This document shows positions 29,318-36,561 of a DNA stretch of 64,000 bases, one piece after another. Where the stretch lies: NCBI GenBank assembly GCA_903870165.1, contig CAIQBW010000033.1, positions 124,001 through 188,000 of the forward strand, in the 5' to 3' direction. Each line of letters begins with the position of its first letter. The stretch's first letter is position 1. The DNA is from an uncultured Methylophilaceae bacterium. Its GTDB lineage: Bacteria; Pseudomonadota; Gammaproteobacteria; Burkholderiales; Methylophilaceae. Made by a program: the position numbers and the translations under genes. Under the pieces are notes generated by a model, which saw only the letters and a program-made list of their open reading frames with translations, had not been told where the DNA came from and ran no database searches.

Positions 29318-29524
29318 ATGAAATATCTTAAACTTACAATTGAAGTGCTAACCTACGTTCTTATACTGTTAGCTTCTTTATTTGTATGGGGCTTATCACT
29401 AGATCCTTATGCACCCCCAGAACGAAACTTCGCTCTTTTCTTATTCGCAATTCTGATATTTATGTATGGAGTTTGGCGTTTCATGACCAGAAAAGAAAAA
29501 CTTTGGATTTGGCAGATTTTCTAA
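29318..29524 (+). CDS. small membrane protein, two TM helices
   Basis: 68 residues with helices at about 8-28 and 38-56, separated by DPYAPPERN. Its stop is followed by one base pair-step spacing to the next membrane protein gene, so the two are probably co-translated. No family recognised. Confidence 0.6.
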   Translation: MKYLKLTIEVLTYVLILLASLFVWGLSLDPYAPPERNFALFLFAILIFMYGVWRFMTRKEKLWIWQIF

Positions 29525-29908
29525 ATGAAATTTAAAAAAACATTTTGGATGAACGTAGTGATTGCTATCGCTTGGCTTGGACTTAGCTGGTTAATGCTAA
29601 GTATGTATATATCTGAGCATGGCCTTGAACATCACTTTGATGTCGTCGCGCTTCAATACCTATGTATAGTTGCCGCTCCCATTGTTACTGCGCTCGCCAT
29701 TTATTATACAAACAAAAAACCTTTACGATACTTGGCACTGTTTGCAAATTATGCGGCCTTGGTTTGCTGTGTACTTCTTTCTGTTTTGTTCTTTTATATG
29801 AATCCAAATATTCTTTTTAGTTGGGATTTATTGGCAATTCCTATCACTTTTGTGATGTTTGGATTACCGGCATTTATAAATCTAAAAGCATTAAAGCTAG
29901 TGCAATAG
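29525..29908 (+). CDS. integral membrane protein, four TM helices
   Basis: 127 residues, four hydrophobic segments (about 10-30, 42-62, 70-92, 100-120). It directly abuts 29318-29524. Unknown; could be a phage-exclusion or transport accessory, but nothing specific is visible. Confidence 0.6.
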   Translation: MKFKKTFWMNVVIAIAWLGLSWLMLSMYISEHGLEHHFDVVALQYLCIVAAPIVTALAIYYTNKKPLRYLALFANYAALVCCVLLSVLFFYMNPNILFSWDLLAIPITFVMFGLPAFINLKALKLVQ

Positions 29909-29951
29909 GCTGATAACTTTTCGATCGCTCTTTACCTAATCAGAAAACATA

Positions 29952-29980
29952 ATTAAGCGTCGCGTAACACGACGCTTAAT
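29952..29980. repeat. element-B palindrome, copy 8, abutting integrase ATG
   Basis: TAAGCGTCG-CGTAACA-CGACGCTTA with 11-bp arms, ending on the base before the integrase start codon. Confidence 0.85.
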
Positions 29981-31195
29981 ATGCAAAACTTAAACAGCTT
30001 ATTTCAGACCAATTCTTTATCAACACCCCAAACCATCAAATTCCACGATGGCAAAATCACGCTCTTCAAAAGACCAGATTCCCATCAATGGCAATGTCGT
30101 TTTAAATTACCGACTGGTCAGTGGCATCAAGCATCTACTGGGAAGAATAGTGTTGATGCAGCCAAATCCCAAGCAGCCATTATTTACGAAACTGCCAAAA
30201 TTAATATCAATCAAGGCTTGTCATTAAGCACAAGGACATTCGCTCAGATTGCCAGAGATGTCGTGAATGAAATGGAGCGAACCAAAGCTGCTAGGAAGTG
30301 GAAAAAAACCTATAACGATTACGAAATAGTACTCAGAAAATATCTAGTCCCGTTCTTTGGATCAATAGAAGTGAGTGCTATCAATTCTAAACACATCGCA
30401 GATTTTGAAGCTTGGCGGTTAACGCAGATGCCATCAGAACCAAAAGGCAGCACACTGCGCAATCATGCTAGCGCATACAATCGCGTGATCAAAACAGCCC
30501 GTCAACAAGGCTATATTCACGACAACAAACCTGTGCCCATATTAAGTGCTGTGGGCGAAAAAGGGAGTCCGCGGCCTGCTTTTAATAAAGAGGAAATTGA
30601 ATACCTATTAGCCTTTATGCCTGAATGGGAGAAAGGTGGGTTTATGCCTATCTTTAGTGATTTCAGAAAGCTCTGTCGGTGCTATGTAGAATTCTTACTC
30701 TATACGGGGATTAGACAAGGTACTGAATCATTGCCTTTAAGATGGCTACATTTTCAGTGGCACTGGATTGGAGAAAAGAGATATTTGAGAATATGGGTAT
30801 CGGGCAAAACAGGACCACGCTATCTAATTGCTAGGCCTGCTGTGATTGATACATTGAATAGGCTGATTCAAATTCAAAAACTACCTTATCAAAATCTAGA
30901 TGAAGTTATTGCAGCTAGATTAGACAAGCCTATATTTGTAACACATGAAGGTCATAAGCCAAGAAGCTTTGAAAGCGTATTTAGGAACTTGATGAATTCT
31001 TCTGGATTACGAAAAGACATGGCTGGCAAGTTCAGGTCTTTATATAGCTTACGTCATACCTATGCGACTTTTGCTCTTACAGAAGGTATAGATATCCACA
31101 CACTAGCTAAACAGATGGGCACATCAATCGCAATGATTGAACGCCACTACTCCAAGATTACGCCAATGCTTAGTGCTGAGAAGTTGGCTTATTAA
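29981..31195 (+). CDS. tyrosine recombinase integrase of element B
   Basis: 404 residues: N-terminal arm/DNA-binding part (IKFHDGKITLFKRPDSHQWQCRFKLP), SAM-like core-binding domain about 85-180, catalytic domain about 200-400 with box I TGIRQGTES, box II YSLRHTYAT and terminal ERHYSKI. Homologous to the element-A integrase along its length. Expected to act on the tRNA-Phe att core. Unusually it is 2.2 kb from the right att core, and no ribosome-binding site is visible because the private palindrome ends at the ATG, so a hairpin could limit translation. Confidence 0.9.
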   Translation: MQNLNSLFQTNSLSTPQTIKFHDGKITLFKRPDSHQWQCRFKLPTGQWHQASTGKNSVDAAKSQAAIIYETAKININQGLSLSTRTFAQIARDVVNEMERTKAARKWKKTYNDYEIVLRKYLVPFFGSIEVSAINSKHIADFEAWRLTQMPSEPKGSTLRNHASAYNRVIKTARQQGYIHDNKPVPILSAVGEKGSPRPAFNKEEIEYLLAFMPEWEKGGFMPIFSDFRKLCRCYVEFLLYTGIRQGTESLPLRWLHFQWHWIGEKRYLRIWVSGKTGPRYLIARPAVIDTLNRLIQIQKLPYQNLDEVIAARLDKPIFVTHEGHKPRSFESVFRNLMNSSGLRKDMAGKFRSLYSLRHTYATFALTEGIDIHTLAKQMGTSIAMIERHYSKITPMLSAEKLAY

Positions 31196-31320
31196 ACTCT
31201 GCATTAACGAAAAAGAGGCTCTAAATTAATACTCATTTACTAGGACAAAAAATGTAATATTATCAATATGCCAATTACTATCTTTCACCTTTCAGCACTA
31301 AAAACTAACAAAGGATTTAT

Positions 31321-32085
31321 ATGTACGAAATAAATGCGAGCGAAGTTAGCGCTGAGTTCGCTGAGTGCTGGAAAGCTGCAGGGCTTCACATTCAAAATCA
31401 AGCGCAAGGGGGACTCCGAAGTTGGCTTAGAGCGCACTTAAATCCACCATTCTTAGAGCACTTGTCATTTAGATTAGGCAATCAACTTTTCTTTATTCAA
31501 ATCATTGATGTTGATGGCAAGCTAGAAACCCCAGGTAATCCTAATGGACTAAAAATGATTGCGAAAGCCTGTAATGGCCACGCATGTTTTATGCCTATGC
31601 GAAAGATCAATGGCCAATGGACGGTTTTAGAAAGCGGTTGGGGGTTGGTTGATGTTGAAACTATAAAGCCCATTCATCCAGTAGACTTGATCAGTGAGGA
31701 AAAAATTGTAATGACCGACTGGGAACTACAAGACTTTGCAGTTCAAATCGTCAAAGACAATCTGATTGCTCAAGGTAAAGAATTGACTTCATGGCACGGC
31801 AACCCCAACGTAAATCCTTCCATCTGGTTTGTTGGTGATAACAGTTTAGAATGGGTATTAGTAAAAGCCGCAAGATGGCCAGAAAGAGAGTGTGAAGTTC
31901 CAGAAAACATTAACGAAATTGCAAAGAGTTTTGAGCAAGTCAGTACAAAAGGGCATTTTGCTGCTGTGAAAGTTGCTAGTGCCAATGACCCCTTCGATCC
32001 CATGGCGAAAGAAAATGGCAATTTCAGCGAACTTTATCGTGGCGAAGCACTTACTGCTTCTTATCACGGACTGACTGATCTTTAA
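31321..32085 (+). CDS. hypothetical protein, cargo pair gene 1
   Basis: 254 residues, soluble, starting MYEINASEVSAEFAECWK; mixed alpha/beta with W-rich segments (SWHGNPNVNPSIWFVGDNSLEWVLVKAARWP). A good ribosome-binding site (AAAGGA) precedes it. It is 14 bp upstream of 32100-32624 and likely co-transcribed. No family recognised. Confidence 0.6.
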   Translation: MYEINASEVSAEFAECWKAAGLHIQNQAQGGLRSWLRAHLNPPFLEHLSFRLGNQLFFIQIIDVDGKLETPGNPNGLKMIAKACNGHACFMPMRKINGQWTVLESGWGLVDVETIKPIHPVDLISEEKIVMTDWELQDFAVQIVKDNLIAQGKELTSWHGNPNVNPSIWFVGDNSLEWVLVKAARWPERECEVPENINEIAKSFEQVSTKGHFAAVKVASANDPFDPMAKENGNFSELYRGEALTASYHGLTDL

Positions 32086-32099
32086 TGGAAAAATAAGCA

Positions 32100-32624
32100 A
32101 TGACCGATTCAGTAGCCTCAAATCCAGACTTGGCAGAAACACTATTAGGCGAATTTTGTCAGTGGTTTAGCAACCTAGCAATACAAGGAACGGTTTTGCC
32201 AAAAGCTTTTAGTGGAGTCAATCCTGACGGCAAACAATTTATAATAATATTATCTGATCTCGGATTAGATACGATGGAGCACTTAGATTTTATGAGGTAT
32301 GTACTACATGCTGAAAAATCTATTGCCTTTGTATTCAAGATGCGAATGATTGCCCAGCTTAGCAAAGAGCCTGAAATATTGCAGGAGCAACATCAATTTA
32401 TATCTGGCCAACAAGGCTCATATCACAACATAGGCTTAACCTCGAAAGATGGAGAATCTTGGGAGTCTGGGACAATGATTTGTAATGAATCGCATTCAAA
32501 AGAGCCTGAGATGTTTTTTCAAGAACTACTACAAAATCCATATTCGCCAAGTGAAAATGATGAGAAGTACGCATCAATCTGGAATTCAGTTCGAGATCGC
32601 ATAAAGTGGCAATCTAGAATTTAA
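32100..32624 (+). CDS. hypothetical protein, cargo pair gene 2
   Basis: 174 residues, soluble alpha/beta protein: LLGEFCQWFSNLAIQGTVLPKAF, then IIILSDLGLDTMEHLDFMRYVL. No family recognised. The pairing with 31321-32085 suggests one functional unit. Its 3' end overlaps the convergent gene 32621-33187 by 4 bp. Confidence 0.6.
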   Translation: MTDSVASNPDLAETLLGEFCQWFSNLAIQGTVLPKAFSGVNPDGKQFIIILSDLGLDTMEHLDFMRYVLHAEKSIAFVFKMRMIAQLSKEPEILQEQHQFISGQQGSYHNIGLTSKDGESWESGTMICNESHSKEPEMFFQELLQNPYSPSENDEKYASIWNSVRDRIKWQSRI

Positions 32625-33187
32625 AAATCGGATGCCACCACTTTAAGATTATTCAAATAGTCTTCTGTTTCATTATAAATTTTGGTAGTAGACGTTTTAA
32701 TTTGATTTAGCGTTAGAAAAAACTTCTGGAAATCCTCAGCGCTCATTTCACGATACTCGTTAAGCGCTTTTTCCATTTGAATTTCTAATTGCCTTACTGC
32801 GGATGTTAGGTGCATTACGTTCGTAACTAATTTTGCTGATGGTAAGTCTTTAAGAGGTATTTGTTTTAGGGAGTCAAGTACTTCTGTTAGGCAATCCAAG
32901 TCAAAGTGCACTGTTTTGTTGATAACGTTATCAAGAGCTTCTCTACTAGACAATCTCTCTTCAACATATTTAACTCTTTGATCAGTGTTTTTGATTATTT
33001 CTGTCACTGCATCAGTTAAAACAATTTCTTGATTTCTGGCCTCTTGTTTTTGAAGTTTTCTACTGTTTTTGTATTGAGCTTTTGATTGATCTCTTCCGAA
33101 TTTTGCTGAGAAATAAATAGCGGCAGTTGCAGCTATTGCTTGCGCCCAAGCAGCCCAATCACTAGGACTCCACGATTTTAAGCACAT
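32621..33187 (-). CDS. membrane-anchored coiled-coil protein
   Basis: 188 residues: an N-terminal hydrophobic helix (WAAWAQAIAATAAIYFSAKF, about 11-30), then a long basic helix and predicted coiled coil. The layout resembles small membrane-anchored phage or mobile-element proteins (for example spanin- or holin-like anchors), but no family is recognised. Followed upstream by a private palindrome and the right att core. Confidence 0.55.
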   Translation of the reverse strand: MCLKSWSPSDWAAWAQAIAATAAIYFSAKFGRDQSKAQYKNSRKLQKQEARNQEIVLTDAVTEIIKNTDQRVKYVEERLSSREALDNVINKTVHFDLDCLTEVLDSLKQIPLKDLPSAKLVTNVMHLTSAVRQLEIQMEKALNEYREMSAEDFQKFFLTLNQIKTSTTKIYNETEDYLNNLKVVASDF

Positions 33188-33238
33188 TTTACCATCCTCA
33201 AATTAACAATAAATTCGAGCATACATTAAAACACTCAG

Positions 33239-33259
33239 AGCGTCGCGTAACACGACGCT
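33239..33259. repeat. element-B palindrome, copy 9
   Basis: AGCGTCG-CGTAACA-CGACGCT, the last private palindrome before the att core. Confidence 0.8.
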
Positions 33260-33425
33260 TATCCTTCCTAGTTCGATGCCTAATTTGGGAGTCGACCATC
33301 TGTCGATGAATCACAGCCGCCAAAAGGCGCCAGATCAAGCCAGTAAAGTCGCTGCTTATATCGCGGGAAAATTGACGTAGAATTAATACAATGAAAAAAC
33401 TGTTTATTTACAGTCACTTAGAGCT

Positions 33426-33470
33426 TTGAAAATCCGCGTGTCGGCGGTTCGATTCCGCCCCCAGCCACCA
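33426..33470 (+). repeat. att core copy 3 (right end of element B)
   Basis: Exact 45-bp copy of the tRNA-Phe 3' part. Confidence 0.93.
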
Positions 33471-33476
33471 CTAATT

Positions 33477-33501
33477 AAGCCCACAAATGTGGGCTTTTTT
33501 T
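33477..33501 (+). terminator. terminator next to att core 3
   Basis: AAGCCCACA-AA-TGTGGGCTT followed by T5. Sequence to about 33620 is related to 13085-13262, showing that att-adjacent DNA travels with the core. Nothing else is recognised up to 33717. Confidence 0.85.
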
Positions 33502-33717
33502 ATATCTTCAAGTTTGTAGAATTCCTACAACTTCTCACTGTGTTCAAGAGCCTCTAAGGTACCGAAAATACAAAGTGGGAATGCTTAAATCTAGTCCTAC
33601 CTCTGCTCGATACTAGTTGTATCCTGTTGATGCTGTTTAAAACAACAATCCGAAACTATTGATACAGTCTTATGTATAGGAAATTATAAAATCACTAAAT
33701 TTCAATTGTATGACTGT

Positions 33718-35100
33718 TTAGCCTAAAGTCTCAGATCGGAGATTCTTGATTTTGCGATTCTCAAATGCTCGCAAACCAAAGAAAGTTAATATCCCAATTA
33801 GAATCATGACCACAACAAAACTGCCATAAGCAATAGGCCATGGAATACCGCTCGTCATCATTGAGAACTCTGACATACCACCAATACCAGCCAAGATATT
33901 AACTGGCATAAAAACTACACTTATGATGGTTAATCTCTTGAGGTCAATATTCTGGTTAACGTTCAAGAAACCAACCGTTGCATCCATTTGGAAATTAATC
34001 TTATTAAACAAGAAGGAAGTGTGGCCATCTAACGATTCAATATCTCGCAGAATTTCACGAACATCATCATGCTGTTCGCTAGACAAAAGTCTACCACGCA
34101 TCAAGAATGACAATGCATTTCGTGTATCTAAGACGTTGCGTCGAATCCGACCATTTAAATCCTCTTCTTCAGAGATCGCGGTCAAGATTTTTGCAGCTTG
34201 ATTATTGGTGATATGAGATTTGAATACTTGTTTGCCAACTTTTTCTAGGTTTGAATAAATATCTTCTAAAGCATTAGCTGAATATTCAACATCAGCTGCA
34301 TATAGATCGAGTAGAACGTCTTTGGCTTCCGATACGTAACCTGCTTGGGCTCTAGCACGAAGTCGTTGAAGTCTAAAAACAGGCAACTCTTCATTTCTGA
34401 CTGAGAATAAGGTATTTCCTGTAAGTACAAATGCAACAGTAATGTTTCGAGACTCATCACTGCGGTCTAACAAGAAATCTGAATGCAAATGAACTTCACC
34501 ATTATCTTCAACATAAAAACGAGCACTGGTCTCAAGGTCAGTTAAATCTTTGGGATTTGGAACATCAACACCAAAAATTTCTCTTGCCCACTCTAGTTGT
34601 TCGTCTTCAGGAGTTACTAAGTCAACCCATATGGGATTCGCCTTAGCTAGATCCTTTTTGCTATAAATTGGGATTTGGCGTAAACGACCTTCGTGTAAAT
34701 CAAAAACTCTTAGTACAGTGCTTTGAACAGGCGGCTTTGATTCTGTAACTAGCTCAACACGCATATCATCAGACACATCCAATAAAACTTCGTCTCTTCG
34801 TTCATCAGCGACTAACTCCCAAACTACATTTCGTTCGCTCTCGGTAAGCACTTCTAGTGCATTCGCCACCTCTTTATTTGAAAGTTTCCCAATAAACTTT
34901 TGCAAATCAACAGCGTTCTGCTTATGAACAATCGACTCAACCAATTCTTGACGAGGCATATCTTGACGATGAACCAAACCCTCAACAAGCTTTTGTCGCG
35001 AAAGTAAGTTTCTAATGGCCATTAGTTGATTTTCTGTTTGGCTTTTATCAGTCATTGTATTAATTTCGATTAAGGGATTTTTAGCTTTGGATGTTGCCAT
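33718..35100 (-). CDS. CorA-type magnesium transporter with MgtE-N-like domain
   Basis: 460 residues. The first 120 residues repeat helical units like the MgtE N domain (LVEGLVHRQDMPRQELVESIVHKQ, EVANALEVLTESERNVVWELV); then a CorA-type cytoplasmic domain and two C-terminal TM helices (about 395-415 and 425-448). The pore signature, normally GMN, reads GMS in AGIGGMSEF; this clade of proteins is common in betaproteobacteria, so a changed selectivity is possible but not evident. The start codon is uncertain (ATG 35055 is an alternative). Confidence 0.85.
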   Translation of the reverse strand: MATSKAKNPLIEINTMTDKSQTENQLMAIRNLLSRQKLVEGLVHRQDMPRQELVESIVHKQNAVDLQKFIGKLSNKEVANALEVLTESERNVVWELVADERRDEVLLDVSDDMRVELVTESKPPVQSTVLRVFDLHEGRLRQIPIYSKKDLAKANPIWVDLVTPEDEQLEWAREIFGVDVPNPKDLTDLETSARFYVEDNGEVHLHSDFLLDRSDESRNITVAFVLTGNTLFSVRNEELPVFRLQRLRARAQAGYVSEAKDVLLDLYAADVEYSANALEDIYSNLEKVGKQVFKSHITNNQAAKILTAISEEEDLNGRIRRNVLDTRNALSFLMRGRLLSSEQHDDVREILRDIESLDGHTSFLFNKINFQMDATVGFLNVNQNIDLKRLTIISVVFMPVNILAGIGGMSEFSMMTSGIPWPIAYGSFVVVMILIGILTFFGLRAFENRKIKNLRSETLG

Positions 35101-35191
35101 TGTAATTCTTTGAACTGAAAAATAGGATGTTGATTGGGAGCTATTTTCAAAATTTATTAAATGACATTTTAATAATAATTTGTAATAAATA

Positions 35192-35401
35192 ATTCTGGGT
35201 GATGTTCTGAAAAGGTCATTAATATTCAGCTACTTTTTATCTACAACTTTTAGCGATAAATTAAATGCATATAAAAAAGCAAACGAAATATACCTCGATC
35301 AAGTAAAGCAACTTGAATTAGAAGATGAACATCTTCAAGAATGGCGTACAAAATTTTCTCAAATTAGAGGGAAGTTTAACGAGAAAAACAAGGGAAAATA
35401 A
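35192..35401 (+). pseudogene. possible 5'-truncated gene remnant
   Basis: Open frame of 69 codons without ATG, GTG or TTG start, ending FSDKLNAYKKANEIYLDQVKQLEL and WRTKFSQIRGKF; the composition looks protein-like (charged helix). No family. It lies in the 443-bp gap between the CorA-like gene and gap, which otherwise holds only the palindrome at 35413. Confidence 0.3.
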
Positions 35402-35412
35402 CAATCTCAAAG

Positions 35413-35428
35413 CGTCGTTTAAACGACG
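35413..35428. repeat. isolated palindrome
   Basis: CGTCGTTTAAACGACG, perfect 16-bp palindrome intermediate between the families of elements A and B but outside both islands. Confidence 0.6.
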
Positions 35429-35543
35429 GTTAAAGGCCAGTTCAATCACACACTTTCCCTTAGAAATTTCCAGTGAATTTTGCGTCATTTTTGACTTCCC
35501 TGATCATTCAGTGGAATGCTGAGCAGCCTTTTTATTGCTTATT

Positions 35544-36545
35544 TTAGCTGGCTATATATTCAGCCAATCTAATCATATTGCAAGTGTAGCCATATTCGTT
35601 GTCGTACCATGCAATGACTTTTACAAAGTTAGGGTCTAGCATGATGCCTGCTTCTGCATCGAAGATTGAAGCATATTTTTCACCACGAAAATCAGTAGAC
35701 ACAACTTTATCATTTGTAAAACCTAGTACGCTCTTTAATTCGCCACTTGTTGAAGCTCTACTCATGGCTGTGATAATTTCTTCGTAGCTTGTGTCTTTAT
35801 CTAGCTCACAAGTTAAATCAACTACGGAGACATCAGAAGTGGGCACTCGAAAAGCCATCCCAGTAATTTTCTTGTTTAACCCTGGAATTACTTTGCCGAC
35901 GGCTTTCGCGGCTCCAGTGGAAGATGGAATGATGTTCTCTAAGATGCCTCGCCCACCTCGCCAGTCTTTAGCGGATAACCCATCAACAGTATTTTGTGAT
36001 GCAGTGGTGGCGTGCACGGTCGTCATCAAGCCACGCTTGATTCCAAAGTTATCGTTTAGCACCTTAGCAATTGGCGCTAAGGCATTGGTGGTACATGAAG
36101 CTGCAGATATGATGGCTTCATTTTGGTATGTTTGATGATTAACACCATAAACAAAAATAGGTGTTTGGTCTTTTGCTGGAGCTGATTGCACTACCTTTTT
36201 TGCCCCCGCGGTGATGTGTTTTTGGCAAGACTCTTGGGTTAAAAATATACCTGTACATTCCAGCACAACATCTACACCCAAAGCCTTCCAATCAACTAAT
36301 GCCGGGTCTCTTTCGGAGGTGAGCCTAATCTGTTTGCCATTAATGATTAAGTTGTCATTTTCGATTAAGACCTCGCCTGTAAAGCGACCATGAACTGAAT
36401 CGTATTTAAGCATGTAAGCCAAGTAGTCTGGTGTGAGCAGGTCGTTAATACCAACAACCTCAATTTTATTAAAGTCTTGAATAGCTGCTCGAAGTGCCAT
36501 TCGGCCAATACGCCCAAATCCATTAATTGCTAACCTAATCGCCAT
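35544..36545 (-). CDS. gap: glyceraldehyde-3-phosphate dehydrogenase
   Basis: 333 residues. NAD-binding NGFGRIGR at the N-terminus, catalytic Cys in [12 protein letters not shown] (about residue 150), substrate-binding HATTASQ and [11 protein letters not shown]. Converts glyceraldehyde-3-phosphate to 1,3-bisphosphoglycerate. It follows ppc by 16 bp on the same strand, probably one operon; gap has TAAGGGACA upstream of its ATG. Confidence 0.97.
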   Translation of the reverse strand: MAIRLAINGFGRIGRMALRAAIQDFNKIEVVGINDLLTPDYLAYMLKYDSVHGRFTGEVLIENDNLIINGKQIRLTSERDPALVDWKALGVDVVLECTGIFLTQESCQKHITAGAKKVVQSAPAKDQTPIFVYGVNHQTYQNEAIISAASCTTNALAPIAKVLNDNFGIKRGLMTTVHATTASQNTVDGLSAKDWRGGRGILENIIPSSTGAAKAVGKVIPGLNKKITGMAFRVPTSDVSVVDLTCELDKDTSYEEIITAMSRASTSGELKSVLGFTNDKVVSTDFRGEKYASIFDAEAGIMLDPNFVKVIAWYDNEYGYTCNMIRLAEYIAS

Positions 36546-36561
36546 GATTTATTGTCCCTTA

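Larger units (their letters stand above)
13040..33470. mobile_element. element B, integrative island in tRNA-Phe
   Basis: About 20.4 kb between att cores 2 and 3. It contains the AAA+/B/C module, a full-length integrase, a small recombinase, the conserved RNA and its protein, a MRFYEF protein, late-type boxes, nine copies of a private palindrome and cargo: HATPase-STAS protein, methyltransferase plus PLD-helicase, two toxin-antitoxin pairs. No virion genes. Confidence 0.85.
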
